Translations under genes and position numbers: made by a program
Notes under the pieces: generated by a model
Seen by the model: only the letters and a program-made list of their open reading frames with translations
What the model was told of the DNA's origin: nothing
Database searches by the model: none
NCBI RefSeq assembly: GCF_000725285.1
Contig: NZ_CP007161.1
Coordinates: 2,642,213 to 2,706,212 of the forward strand
Direction: 5' to 3'
Source: Virgibacillus sp. SK37
GTDB taxonomy: Bacteria; Bacillota; Bacilli; Bacillales; Amphibacillaceae
DNA length: 64,000 nt
In this document: piece after piece, positions 1 through 8,714 of the stretch
How positions within the stretch are numbered: position 1 is the first letter of the stretch
How the letters are laid out: each line of letters opens with the position of its first letter

Positions 1-1026
1 TTATTGAATCATATTTATGATGAAATCATTTATTTCTTGTACCTCTGCTTTGGTAAAAGTATATTTCTGTTCCTCCTTCTCCATCGCTTCACCAGCTATT
101 TTTAGTTCCTCTATTCCTTTCTTCATATAGGATTTATATCTGTTATTTAGTTTTTGTATACGAGCAGCATGTGTTTCATCTGTCCCTGGAGTGATTAATT
201 TCTCATACATATCAATTATTTTATCGCCTTCTCTATTTGGAAAGAATTCATGAGGATCTGTACTGTCAAATATACAAAAATCCATTTCAGGTACAAACAC
301 CATATCTACACTATTGGGATCAAAACTACAGTAATAAAGCTCTACATCGTAACCATGTTCCTCACACGCACTAGCAACTTTCTTCATTAACGTAGACTTT
401 CCAGTACCTGCTCTCCCCTTTATAAAGTAAGCATTGGAGACCTGTTCAAGTAAGTGAGGTACTACATTTACAACTCCATCCTTTGTATTCGTGCCAAAAA
501 GTCTGGTACGTCTACCGGCTTTCCGCTTTATCTTTGGGAACTCTTTTAGCTTCATGTTAATAAAATCATTTGTAAGCTGATTTGCCTTCTCAAAATCCAT
601 CTCATTAATGTATACCTCTTCAAGATCATCATGTACGGAAAGTCCTGTTTGAAATGATTGATGTGCTTCTTGAAGCTGATGAATATGTGCTTTGGAAGCT
701 GTCGTGCTTGGTTCACCTTTAATAAATAAATTTAAGTCCAATTCGAATGCACCAGTAACCCCTGAAGCAATATGGTCACTCACTATGGCAAACGACTTAT
801 CTCTCACAATTACTCCATCCAAAAATTCCTTACCAAAGGCACTGAGAAAAATCTCGCAGTTATGCTTATGCTGTTGTTTTATAAACTCGTTTATGACCAT
901 TGTTTTCAACGTAAGTGACGGGTGTCTTAGAATAACAATTTGATTTATATCTTCCGTATTTGACTTAAGATGATTAACGAGCCCTTTGGCTGTATTTCCC
1001 GAAACATAATAGTATTTTTTATTCAA
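1..1026 (-). CDS. PRK06851-type P-loop ATPase
   Basis: A 341-residue protein that looks like a tandem duplication of a nucleotide-binding domain. The C-terminal half has an intact Walker A (GRAGTGKST, residues about 204-212). The N-terminal half begins GNTAKG, typical of the family, but where its P-loop should be it reads RHPSLTLKT (34-42): the Lys and Thr remain while the glycines are gone, so only the second site should bind nucleotide. The start is TTG at 1026, preceded by AAAGGGTG about 8 nt upstream. The gene ends exactly at the window edge with TAA. It stands alone, and a bidirectional hairpin lies upstream. The physiological role of the family is unknown to me; the family assignment is from overall resemblance. 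Confidence 0.7.
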   Translation of the reverse strand: MNKKYYYVSGNTAKGLVNHLKSNTEDINQIVILRHPSLTLKTMVINEFIKQQHKHNCEIFLSAFGKEFLDGVIVRDKSFAIVSDHIASGVTGAFELDLNLFIKGEPSTTASKAHIHQLQEAHQSFQTGLSVHDDLEEVYINEMDFEKANQLTNDFINMKLKEFPKIKRKAGRRTRLFGTNTKDGVVNVVPHLLEQVSNAYFIKGRAGTGKSTLMKKVASACEEHGYDVELYYCSFDPNSVDMVFVPEMDFCIFDSTDPHEFFPNREGDKIIDMYEKLITPGTDETHAARIQKLNNRYKSYMKKGIEELKIAGEAMEKEEQKYTFTKAEVQEINDFIINMIQ

Positions 1027-1143
1027 TTAAACACACCCTTTATATGTTTCTTCTATATTATGTATATTCTGCAATACTGGTGAATTATGCTAATTGAATT
1101 TGGATTCCATGGATGTGACTATAGCAAATGAATGTAGTTAACG

Positions 1144-1189
1144 AAAATCCGAACTGGATCAACTAACATTGAATCCTAGTTCGGATTTT
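1144..1189. terminator. Bidirectional hairpin terminator
   Basis: Arms AAAATCCGAACT (1144-1155) and AGTTCGGATTTT (1178-1189) pair perfectly, with T-runs outside on both strands. It lies downstream of the DUF779 gene (minus strand) and just upstream of the PRK06851 gene, so it most likely ends the aldehyde dehydrogenase/DUF779 unit. Confidence 0.6.
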
Positions 1190-1244
1190 TTCTTATGGTG
1201 ATCCTATTTAGAACAAGCTTATTTTTCTTTGTTTCAGCCTTATG

Positions 1245-1601
1245 TTATCCAGCTATTTCCTTCCTTTCTTCCTCTGTAAAGACACGTGATCGTGTTAAGA
1301 AACGTTTCCCCTCAGGCCCTTCAAGAGAGAACATTCCTCCACGGCCCTTAACAGCATCAATAATCAATTGAGTGTGCTTCCAGTAATTATACTGATCTTT
1401 TGAGATATAAAAAGGTGTATCTGCAATTTCACCTAATAACAAATCAGATTCACCTACACGGAATTCTCCTCGTTGATAACACATTGGTGAGCTGCCATCA
1501 CAACAGCCACCAGATTGGTGAAACATTAAATCACCGTGAATCTCTTTTAAACTATTAATCAATTCGATCGCTTCTTCCGTTGCGATTACCCTTTCTACCA
1601 T
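1245..1601 (-). CDS. DUF779 domain protein, aldehyde dehydrogenase partner
   Basis: A small cytosolic protein of 118 residues matching DUF779, a family usually found beside acetaldehyde dehydrogenase genes. A Cys-rich GGCCDGSSPMC motif near residue 35 suggests metal binding or redox chemistry. I start it at the ATG at 1601, because AGGAGGT sits 8 nt upstream. A GTG two codons earlier would lie almost inside that ribosome binding site. It follows the aldehyde dehydrogenase on the same strand, 168 nt away with a hairpin terminator in between, so it may be read through from the dehydrogenase or have its own weak promoter. The molecular function is not established. Confidence 0.85.
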   Translation of the reverse strand: MVERVIATEEAIELINSLKEIHGDLMFHQSGGCCDGSSPMCYQRGEFRVGESDLLLGEIADTPFYISKDQYNYWKHTQLIIDAVKGRGGMFSLEGPEGKRFLTRSRVFTEEERKEIAG

Positions 1602-1706
1602 AGCCACTCACCTCCTAATACTAACTGTCATCAGTCCTTATACGTGCAGGTAAAAAAGTTTATTTGCTAACAGAGAGACATTGGTTAAATAGGTTGTTGG
1701 TGCAGA

Positions 1707-1736
1707 AAAAGAGCTAATATAAAAATTAGCTCTTTT
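1707..1736 (-). terminator. Rho-independent terminator after aldehyde dehydrogenase
   Basis: Arms AAAAGAGCTAAT and ATTAGCTCTTTT form a 12-bp stem with a 6-nt loop. On the minus strand it is followed by TTTTTC. It separates the aldehyde dehydrogenase from the DUF779 gene. Confidence 0.75.
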
Positions 1737-1769
1737 CCTTTTTAACCAAGTCTCAAACAAAAATTTCTT

Positions 1770-3290
1770 TTAAAATAGACCTGCTGCCCCTTCACTGTAG
1801 CTGATCAGAAGATTTTTTGTTTGCTGATAATGGTCAAGCATCATGCGGTGATTCTCTCTGCCAATACCAGATTTTTTATAACCGCCAAATGCGGCATGTG
1901 CTGGATACTGGTGATAACAATTTGTCCATACGCGCCCTGCTTCGATTCCCCGCCCAAAGCGGTATGCTGTATTTATATTTCTTGTCCAAACACCCGCACC
2001 CAATCCATACAATGTGTCATTGGCAATTTCCATTGCCTCTTCCTTGCTTTTAAATGTAGTTACGGAAAGAACAGGTCCAAAGATTTCTTCTTGGAAAATA
2101 CGCATGTTATTTTCCCCTTTAAAAATGGTTGGTTCCACGTAATATCCGCTTTCCAGTTCTCCTTCCAGTTTATTCACATTACCCCCAACTAAGACCTCTG
2201 CGTTTTCTTCCTTACCAATATCCAGATATGATTTAATCTTCTCCATTTGTTCTTCGGATGCTTGTGCTCCCATCATGGTATCTGTATCCAATGGATGACC
2301 GATTTTAATTTGCTTTACCCTTTCAACCGCTCGTTCCATAAATTTATCATAGATGGACTCATGAACTAACGCTCTTGATGGACATGTACACACTTCACCT
2401 TGGTTGAGAGCGAACATAACCATCCCCTCGATTGCCTTGTCCAGAAATCCATCATCATGGTCCATTACATCTTCAAAGAATATATTTGGTGATTTACCAC
2501 CAAGTTCCAATGTAACAGGAATAATGTTTTCAGAAGCATATTGCATAATTAAGCGTCCGGTAGTTGTTTCGCCAGTAAATGCTATTTTAGAGATTCGACT
2601 ATTGGAAGCAAGAGGCTTACCAGCTTCTACGCCAAAGCCATTAACAATATTAACTACTCCCGGAGGTAGCAAATCCTGAATAATTTCCATGAGTACATGG
2701 ATGGATGCTGGTGTCTGTTCAGCCGGTTTTAAAACAACACAGTTTCCTGCAGCCAAGGCAGGTGCCAGTTTCCATGTGGCCATTAGCAATGGGAAGTTCC
2801 ACGGAATAATTTGCCCCACAACGCCAAGAGGCTCATGGAAATGATAAGCAACCGTATCTTGGTCAATTTGACTGATACCGCCCTCTTGTGCCCGAATTGC
2901 TCCGGCAAAATAACGATAATGATCAACGGCTAAAGGGATATCTGCTGCAAGTGTTTCTCTTACGGCTTTGCCATTGTCCCACGTTTCTGCAACTGCCAGT
3001 TTTTCCAGGTTTTCTTCCATACGATCTGCTATTTTATTTAAGATGTTAGCACGCTCTGCCACGGAAGTGTTTGCCCAAGCATCTTTTGCTTCGTATGCAG
3101 CATCAATGGCTGCTTCTACGTCAGCTTTCGTTGATCTAGCAACCTCGCAAAATACCTCTCCTGTTACAGGACTAACGTTCTCAAAGTACTTCCCGTTAGT
3201 TGGCTCACGGTACTCTCCACCAATGAAGTTATCATACCTTTCTTTGAAATTTACTAGAGATCCTTCTGTATTCGGATTTGCATACCTCAT
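1770..3290 (-). CDS. NAD-dependent (acet)aldehyde dehydrogenase, AcoD/ExaC type
   Basis: A full-length aldehyde dehydrogenase of 506 residues that oxidises an aldehyde, probably acetaldehyde, to the acid. Visible hallmarks are the cofactor segment [10 protein letters not shown] and VLKPAEQTP, the general-base motif ELGGKSPN, and the catalytic cysteine in [10 protein letters not shown]. The length and the N-terminal sequence ([14 protein letters not shown]) match the AcoD/ExaC acetaldehyde dehydrogenase branch rather than betaine aldehyde dehydrogenases. The start ATG at 3290 follows GAGGAGGAATTCT. A DUF779 gene lies downstream, the usual companion of this branch. The substrate is inferred from family and neighbour, not shown. 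Confidence 0.93.
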   Translation of the reverse strand: MRYANPNTEGSLVNFKERYDNFIGGEYREPTNGKYFENVSPVTGEVFCEVARSTKADVEAAIDAAYEAKDAWANTSVAERANILNKIADRMEENLEKLAVAETWDNGKAVRETLAADIPLAVDHYRYFAGAIRAQEGGISQIDQDTVAYHFHEPLGVVGQIIPWNFPLLMATWKLAPALAAGNCVVLKPAEQTPASIHVLMEIIQDLLPPGVVNIVNGFGVEAGKPLASNSRISKIAFTGETTTGRLIMQYASENIIPVTLELGGKSPNIFFEDVMDHDDGFLDKAIEGMVMFALNQGEVCTCPSRALVHESIYDKFMERAVERVKQIKIGHPLDTDTMMGAQASEEQMEKIKSYLDIGKEENAEVLVGGNVNKLEGELESGYYVEPTIFKGENNMRIFQEEIFGPVLSVTTFKSKEEAMEIANDTLYGLGAGVWTRNINTAYRFGRGIEAGRVWTNCYHQYPAHAAFGGYKKSGIGRENHRMMLDHYQQTKNLLISYSEGAAGLF

Positions 3291-3434
3291 AGAATTCCTC
3301 CTCTATTGTAATCGTTTACATAATGATGAAGAACTAAAGCTGTTTGTCTATTAATTAGTATACTTATTTATTCTGAATTATTCCAATTATCTGCTTGGTA
3401 GTTTCAATTGTATTAGATTCTTTTTGCAAAATGA

Positions 3435-3464
3435 AAAACCCTGGCAGAAGATCTCCAGGGTTTT
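3435..3464 (-). terminator. Rho-independent terminator
   Basis: AAAACCCTGG (3435-3444) pairs with CCAGGGTTTT (3455-3464). On the minus strand a TTTTT run follows. It ends the YdjO-like gene located at 3586-3768. The rest of 3291-3585 shows no further gene. Confidence 0.75.
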
Positions 3465-3585
3465 CCTTGAAACGAAGCTATAGAAAGACGATGGAAGGAA
3501 ATCCACCGCCAACACTTGAAATATATAGTAATTAATAATATCAACTAATATAGCTCCGTCTTATTGCAGAGATACTAAACTTTGC

Positions 3586-3768
3586 TTACTTAACTTCTGG
3601 AAGAACGCGTACTTCCTGCTCCATTGTCGAGTGACAAAGTGGGCATTCAGGCTCCTCACTGAAACTGTAAGATTCTCTCATCCAACCTTGGCATTCCTCA
3701 CTAGTACATGACCAGACGTTAGTCTCCACCTCTGGTACTGGCTCTTTTGGTCCACGAGAAAATGACAT
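3586..3768 (-). CDS. YdjO-like cold-inducible small zinc protein
   Basis: A 60-residue protein resembling B. subtilis YdjO, known as a cold-inducible protein. It has two paired-cysteine elements, CTSEEC (residues 21-26) and CPLC (42-45), consistent with a single zinc ribbon. The start ATG follows AAGGAGATGCTACG. It is monocistronic with a clear terminator downstream. The family is conserved in Bacillaceae but its biochemical role is unknown. Confidence 0.8.
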   Translation of the reverse strand: MSFSRGPKEPVPEVETNVWSCTSEECQGWMRESYSFSEEPECPLCHSTMEQEVRVLPEVK

Positions 3769-3954
3769 CGTAGCATCTCCTTTCCTATACCCCTCTATTA
3801 TACGCCTTTATTACCAACAAAGGAAGGGCTATAAAATACTTCCTTATTGAACCCAACCTTAACATACTATGTACATGTTTTTAGAAATATTCATCCATAG
3901 ATTAAGTATTGACATAAAAATAAAGAAATATACTCAGATGTATAGGGCAAAGGG

Positions 3955-4698
3955 TTAAAGAACAAAGCGCTCGATTGCTTTGGCTACACCGTCATTGTTG
4001 TTTGTATCTGTTACAAAATCAGCAGCCTTCTTAATTGCCTCCTGGGCATTCCCCATCGCTACTCCAATTCCTGCTGCTTGAATCATTTTCATATCATTTA
4101 GGCTATCCCCCACTGCCATAACCTCTTCCATCGTGAAATCAAGCTTCTTACATACCGTTTCAAGGGCACTTGCTTTACTAACTCCTTTAGGATTTGCTTC
4201 TAGATTCGTTGGCAATGAGTTGGTTAATTCAAGACCTTCGATATATGAAAGCTCCTTAACCATTTTATCAAGCTTTTCTTTGTCATAGGAATCACAACCA
4301 AATTTCAGCCATTTATAATCCTGGAAGCGTCCTGGCGGTGTTTCACGGAATACACCCTCTGTTGAAACGATCCACATCGACAAACCTATTTCCTTACCAA
4401 GTGTCCACATTTTTTCCATTTTATCTGCATCCAATAAATGCTGCTCGATTATCTCTTTCTGAACTGTATAAATTTCTCCTCCGTTGGAAGTTACCAGATA
4501 GGAAGGTAATTTTAAGGTAACAGCATAGGGATAACAGGATTGCAGCCACCGGCCCGTGCTTAATACGACGTGAACCCCTTTATCAAGAGCTTTCTCAATT
4601 ACTTTTTTAGTATAATCAGTTACTTCATGCTCATTTGTTAATAACGTACCATCCATATCTAATGCGACTAACTTAATCTCTTTCTTCATTTTTTCCAT
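3955..4698 (-). CDS. Cof-type HAD-IIB phosphatase
   Basis: A 247-residue HAD superfamily hydrolase. Motif I is LVALDMDGTLL near the N terminus, motif II is VVLSTGR, and the C-terminal motif III/IV reads VMAVGDSLNDMKMI, giving the Asp nucleophile and the metal-binding Asp residues. The Cof/IIB cap lies between motifs II and III. Members dephosphorylate sugar phosphates, pyridoxal phosphate or flavin precursors; the substrate here cannot be told. AAAGGAGG 8 nt upstream of the ATG at 4698 supports this start. The gene begins 14 nt after the MFS gene and is almost certainly in the same transcript. Confidence 0.92.
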   Translation of the reverse strand: MEKMKKEIKLVALDMDGTLLTNEHEVTDYTKKVIEKALDKGVHVVLSTGRWLQSCYPYAVTLKLPSYLVTSNGGEIYTVQKEIIEQHLLDADKMEKMWTLGKEIGLSMWIVSTEGVFRETPPGRFQDYKWLKFGCDSYDKEKLDKMVKELSYIEGLELTNSLPTNLEANPKGVSKASALETVCKKLDFTMEEVMAVGDSLNDMKMIQAAGIGVAMGNAQEAIKKAADFVTDTNNNDGVAKAIERFVL

Positions 4699-4712
4699 AA
4701 CAAATTCCTCCT

Positions 4713-5906
4713 TTATTGCGTTTGTTGTTGTTCTTGATTAACCTTATAATCATAAAACCGAGTAGTAATAAACGGAATGAACAATAGAAATAGTAAAGCA
4801 AAAAATAGTAATTCAATGTTAAACGTATCTACAATAAAACCACCAAATACAGGACCAATCATTCTTCCAGCTGCTCCAACACTGTTTACCACACCTTGAT
4901 AAAATCCTGCTCTCCCTTTTGGGGCAAGCGTATTTGCCAAGGATGGTACTGCTGGCCAAAAAAGCATTTCGCCAACAGTTAAAATAACCATTGCAACAGC
5001 AAACATAGTAAAATCTTTAGCAAACATTGCTATAACAAACGAAGCTATAAAAATAACCGTTCCAATATAGATATGCTTCTTCTCGGATGTAACTTTGTTC
5101 GATACCCATTTAACCAGCGGTTGGCCTAGTACAATTAGAAAACCATTTATCGCCCAAAGTGCACTGTATTGCTCCAATGGAATTCCTATATCCTGGGTGT
5201 GTGAAGCAATGGTGGATTGCCATTGACTATAGGAAATCCATGCAATCAAAAACCCTCCACAAAGTATAAACAATCCAGCAAATGCTGATTTATCTCTTAT
5301 TTTCCCACTCTGTTCGAGCACAGAAGTGTGCATCTGTCTATCACGTTCATTATCCAAAGGTTTAAAAGTGAAAAGGACGATGAGAAAGAACACAATGAAC
5401 AAAGATGCATTAGCGATAAATATATAATCAAACGATATACTGGCAACATATCCTCCAATGGTAGCACCTAAGGCAACCCCAAGGTTTTGAGCAACATAAA
5501 TTGCATTGAAAGAACGGCGTCCGCCCTCAGGCCAGAGTGACCCTGCCATGGCAAACATGACCGGCCAGGTAATTCCATTTCCAAAACCAATAATCACAAG
5601 TAAAATCGCATAGGCAGTGATTACATTATGTGTAAATACTAAAACAATTGTTGCTGCCATTGCCAAGCCTGTCCCATATAGAATGGTCTTATAGGCGCTA
5701 AATCGATCAAAAAGAGCTCCTCCAATCAAATTGCCTACAATAGCTGCCCCTTGGTTAAACATTAAAATCAGCCCTGCAAGCGCAAGGCTTTTTCCAAGTT
5801 CATTATGCATATAGATTGTATTTAATGGCCATAAAAAAGACCCGCCAGTGACATTAATTGTTGTTGCTATTACTAATAGCCAAATATACTTTGGCATCCT
5901 CATCAT
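4713..5906 (-). CDS. MFS transporter, drug-efflux-like
   Basis: A 397-residue protein with about 12 hydrophobic segments and the MFS A-like motif GGALFDRFSAYKTI after the second helix, so it is a major facilitator transporter. The overall sequence resembles the YttB/multidrug group of Bacillus MFS proteins, but the substrate cannot be read from sequence. The start ATG at 5906 follows AGGAGA; a second ATG lies immediately after. It is the first gene of a two-gene operon with the HAD phosphatase. The 165 nt between this gene and pxpC show no gene. Confidence 0.88.
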   Translation of the reverse strand: MMRMPKYIWLLVIATTINVTGGSFLWPLNTIYMHNELGKSLALAGLILMFNQGAAIVGNLIGGALFDRFSAYKTILYGTGLAMAATIVLVFTHNVITAYAILLVIIGFGNGITWPVMFAMAGSLWPEGGRRSFNAIYVAQNLGVALGATIGGYVASISFDYIFIANASLFIVFFLIVLFTFKPLDNERDRQMHTSVLEQSGKIRDKSAFAGLFILCGGFLIAWISYSQWQSTIASHTQDIGIPLEQYSALWAINGFLIVLGQPLVKWVSNKVTSEKKHIYIGTVIFIASFVIAMFAKDFTMFAVAMVILTVGEMLFWPAVPSLANTLAPKGRAGFYQGVVNSVGAAGRMIGPVFGGFIVDTFNIELLFFALLFLLFIPFITTRFYDYKVNQEQQQTQ

Positions 5907-6071
5907 CTCGCATTCTCCTGTTAGTATCTAAGATATTCTAATATATTTCGAGTGACTAAGCAATGGATTAATGAGAGAAATATTTTATATGATTAGAAAC
6001 AATTTTATCTATAGAAAAATAACCGAAAGCATTCTGCTCCCCCCTTCTTCTACTTCCACTGGTCTCGAATG

Positions 6072-7022
6072 CTAGCGGGAAGGCATATGCTTACGAATCA
6101 TGCCGAGGCTGACTAATTCTCTTTCAAGTATTATCGCACGCTTCTGAGCCTCTTCCACAGATATAGGATAAAAACTCACCTCACTTTTGGGAGGCAACTG
6201 AGCAACCTTAGGCAAGTCTGTGGAGATAACCGTACCAATCCTCGGATATCCCCCTGTTGGCTGACGATCAGCCATAAGAATGATAGGTTGCCCATTTGGC
6301 GGGATTTGAATACCTCCAAATGGAACCGCATCAGACCAAATATCCTGGTTTATTGTCTCCACTTTTTTTGAATTAAATAAACGATATCCCATACGGTTCG
6401 AATTTGGTTCCACCCGAAAAGTCTTATTAAAGAAACCTTTTCTCTCTTTGCTTGTAAAACTGGACATGTGTGGTCCTTCAATAACTGCCACTTCAATAGA
6501 AGTAGCATACGCGGGAATAAGATGCCTTGATAGACCAATTCCCTCTCTTTCGCTTTTTGGAAAGCCTTTAAGCATACCGTATTCATCCAAGGTTCGGCCA
6601 ATTCCACTCCGTATATCTGTAGACTTACTTTGAAATCGACTTGATACATCAAACCCTCCTGCGACAGATATATATGCGCGTACACCTGAGTGGTATTTGC
6701 CAAATGATAACACATCATCTTTCTCTAAACGAAAAGTGGACCACATGGGGCGTGATTGACCATTTACTTCAGGTTCTAAGTTGGCACCCGTGATTGCTAT
6801 CGTTATCGCAGACGTTGCTTTAAGCTTAGGACCAATTAAAGTGACTTCCAGAGACACCGTATTTCTCGTATTACCTACCAGTATATTCCCAATTTGATAT
6901 GCATATAGATCCATGGCTCCAGCTACCGGGAGGCCATATTTCTGAAAGCCGATTCTCCCCATGTCTTGAAAAGTTGTATAAATGCCTGGTTTAATTACTT
7001 GAAAAATCGGACTGCTATCCAT
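6072..7022 (-). CDS. pxpC: 5-oxoprolinase subunit PxpC (KipA/biotin-dependent carboxyltransferase family)
   Basis: A 316-residue AHS2/KipA-family protein and the third component of the ATP-dependent prokaryotic 5-oxoprolinase PxpABC, which opens pyroglutamate to glutamate in the cytosol. Typical sequence includes DMGRIGFQKYGLPVAGAMD at the N terminus and QPTGGYPRIGTV in the C-terminal half. The start ATG follows AAGGAGATATACA. It is the last gene of the order pxpB-pxpA-pxpC, 47 nt after pxpA. In B. subtilis the homologues were first described as KipA/KipI modulators of the sporulation kinase KinA, so an indirect link to sporulation control is possible but not shown here. Confidence 0.93.
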   Translation of the reverse strand: MDSSPIFQVIKPGIYTTFQDMGRIGFQKYGLPVAGAMDLYAYQIGNILVGNTRNTVSLEVTLIGPKLKATSAITIAITGANLEPEVNGQSRPMWSTFRLEKDDVLSFGKYHSGVRAYISVAGGFDVSSRFQSKSTDIRSGIGRTLDEYGMLKGFPKSEREGIGLSRHLIPAYATSIEVAVIEGPHMSSFTSKERKGFFNKTFRVEPNSNRMGYRLFNSKKVETINQDIWSDAVPFGGIQIPPNGQPIILMADRQPTGGYPRIGTVISTDLPKVAQLPPKSEVSFYPISVEEAQKRAIILERELVSLGMIRKHMPSR

Positions 7023-7069
7023 TGTATATCTCCTTTTTCTACTACATCATTATTAAATTTTCATTCATT

Positions 7070-7834
7070 TTAGTAGCTTAACCCCTTGATATGGGTGCCC
7101 TGTTCTTTAAGTACCTGTCTTAGTTTTTTTACGAAGTCTATCGCGTGTGGCCCATCTCCATGAACACATACCGTGTCTGCTTCAATAGGAATTATTTCCC
7201 CTGTCACAGCAAAAACTTCTCCCTTATCTATCATCCTTTTCACTTGATCTGCAGCTTTTTCATTGTCTACTATTAAAGCTCCATCATTACTTCTCGGTGT
7301 TAGCGTACCATCTGCTTGGTAGGTTCGATCAGCAAATACTTCTGATGCTACCTGTAAGCCAATATGACGACCTGCTTTCACTAATTCACTACCAGCCAGG
7401 CCATATAATATGAGCTGTGGATCTACATCATATATTGCCCTTGCAATAGCAACTGCTGCCCCACGATTATTTGCAGCCATATTATAAAGTGCTCCATGTG
7501 GTTTTACATGGTTAAGGCTCACTTGATGGACAGTACAAAATGCTTGTATGCTCCCTAGTTGAAATACAACCATTTGATAAATCTCTTTGTTCGTATATGA
7601 AATCAGCCTTCTGCCAAATCCCGCCAAATCGGGAAAACCAGGATGGGCACCAATACAAACATTATATGCTTTTGCTAATTCTACCGTTTTATTCATTACA
7701 TGCGGGTCACCTGCATGGCCGCCACAAGCAATATTAGCTGAACTAATATATTTTATAATTTCCTCATCCCCACCAAATGAATATGCTCCAAACCCCTCTC
7801 CCATATCACAATTTAAATCAATATATTTATGCAT
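7070..7834 (-). CDS. pxpA: 5-oxoprolinase subunit PxpA (LamB/YcsF family)
   Basis: A 254-residue LamB/YcsF-family protein with the family signatures DLNCDMGEGFG at the N terminus, ANIACGGHAGDP, GAHPGFPD and VKPHGALYN, and a final VCVHGDGPHA. It is the hydrolytic partner in the PxpABC complex that converts 5-oxoproline to glutamate. Its start overlaps the end of pxpB by 8 nt, with GGAAGGATATC as ribosome binding site, so translation is probably coupled. Length and motifs are complete. Confidence 0.95.
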   Translation of the reverse strand: MHKYIDLNCDMGEGFGAYSFGGDEEIIKYISSANIACGGHAGDPHVMNKTVELAKAYNVCIGAHPGFPDLAGFGRRLISYTNKEIYQMVVFQLGSIQAFCTVHQVSLNHVKPHGALYNMAANNRGAAVAIARAIYDVDPQLILYGLAGSELVKAGRHIGLQVASEVFADRTYQADGTLTPRSNDGALIVDNEKAADQVKRMIDKGEVFAVTGEIIPIEADTVCVHGDGPHAIDFVKKLRQVLKEQGTHIKGLSY

Positions 7835-8558
7835 GATATCCTTCCTCTATTTTTAATTTGTACGTTTCTTCTACAAGCTGTTCCTCTATGTAATAGAATT
7901 GCTCAGCAGATACTTCTTCAAAATTAACATAATCACCCGCACGAAATAGAAACTCACTGCCGGTTTTATGTATGTCAAAAAGAGTTATTGGTGTCTTGCC
8001 TATAATATTCCAGCCACCTGGTGATTCTAAAGGATAGATTCCAGTTTGTTCATGTGCTATCCCGATTGCACGTGCAGGTGTTTTTTCTCTTGGCTTATCT
8101 AAACGTGGAGTAGCAAGACGCTGATCCAACCCACCTAAATATGGAAAACCTGGTAAAAACCCCAGCATATAAACCAAATAGTCCGGCTTTTGATGAAGCT
8201 CAATAACTTCAGATACAGACAGACCACTTTGCCTAGCAACACGCTCTAAGTCCGGGCCCCACTCCCCTCCGTAAACAACTGGAATAGTTATTCTTCTAGA
8301 AATCACATTTTCTTTTAGGAGGGGTATATCTTTCATTTGATTTAACTGGTTACTGAGTTGCTTGTATGTACTAACATGTGGCTTATAATAAATTGTTATC
8401 GAATCAAAAGCAGGGACCAATTCAGTTATAGCCTCACTTCCCATGTTTTCAAGGTAATTACAAAACCTCCGTATTTTATGGATGAGTTTAGATGAAACAT
8501 TCTCCTGAAAAGAGATTCTTATCCCTGTATCTCCAACCGGATCAATGGTGAAGTTCAT
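7827..8558 (-). CDS. pxpB: 5-oxoprolinase subunit PxpB (KipI family)
   Basis: A 243-residue KipI/AHS1-family protein, first gene of the pxp operon. Characteristic motifs are YMLGFLPGFPYLGGLD and the downstream stretch TGIYPLESPGGWNIIGKTP. PxpB and PxpC together are thought to phosphorylate 5-oxoproline, and PxpA completes ring opening. The start at 8558 has only a modest site (AAGGGA, about 11 nt upstream). The 156 nt upstream is a divergent promoter region shared with the SLC13 transporter gene. The divergent transporter could import a substrate for this pathway, but that is only positional inference. Confidence 0.94.
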   Translation of the reverse strand: MNFTIDPVGDTGIRISFQENVSSKLIHKIRRFCNYLENMGSEAITELVPAFDSITIYYKPHVSTYKQLSNQLNQMKDIPLLKENVISRRITIPVVYGGEWGPDLERVARQSGLSVSEVIELHQKPDYLVYMLGFLPGFPYLGGLDQRLATPRLDKPREKTPARAIGIAHEQTGIYPLESPGGWNIIGKTPITLFDIHKTGSEFLFRAGDYVNFEEVSAEQFYYIEEQLVEETYKLKIEEGYHA

Positions 8559-8714
8559 ATCATTTCAATCCCTTCATTTCTTTAACTAAATGATAGCATA
8601 CTATGATGAAATACTTCGAGTATCCTAATTTAATAACTAGTAGCAATTTTCTTGCTGATCGGGTGGAAGACTATTATAATAATTGAACAATGATTCATAA
8701 GAGGAGGCATCATT

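Noticed and set aside
2968-3354. Plus-strand open frame of 128 codons opposite the aldehyde dehydrogenase gene
   Set aside because: It is the antisense shadow of the well-supported dehydrogenase, and the encoded sequence is low-complexity Ser/Ala/Phe.
6350-6718. Minus-strand open frame of 122 codons within pxpC
   Set aside because: Same strand, other frame of pxpC; no start site and no recognisable motif.
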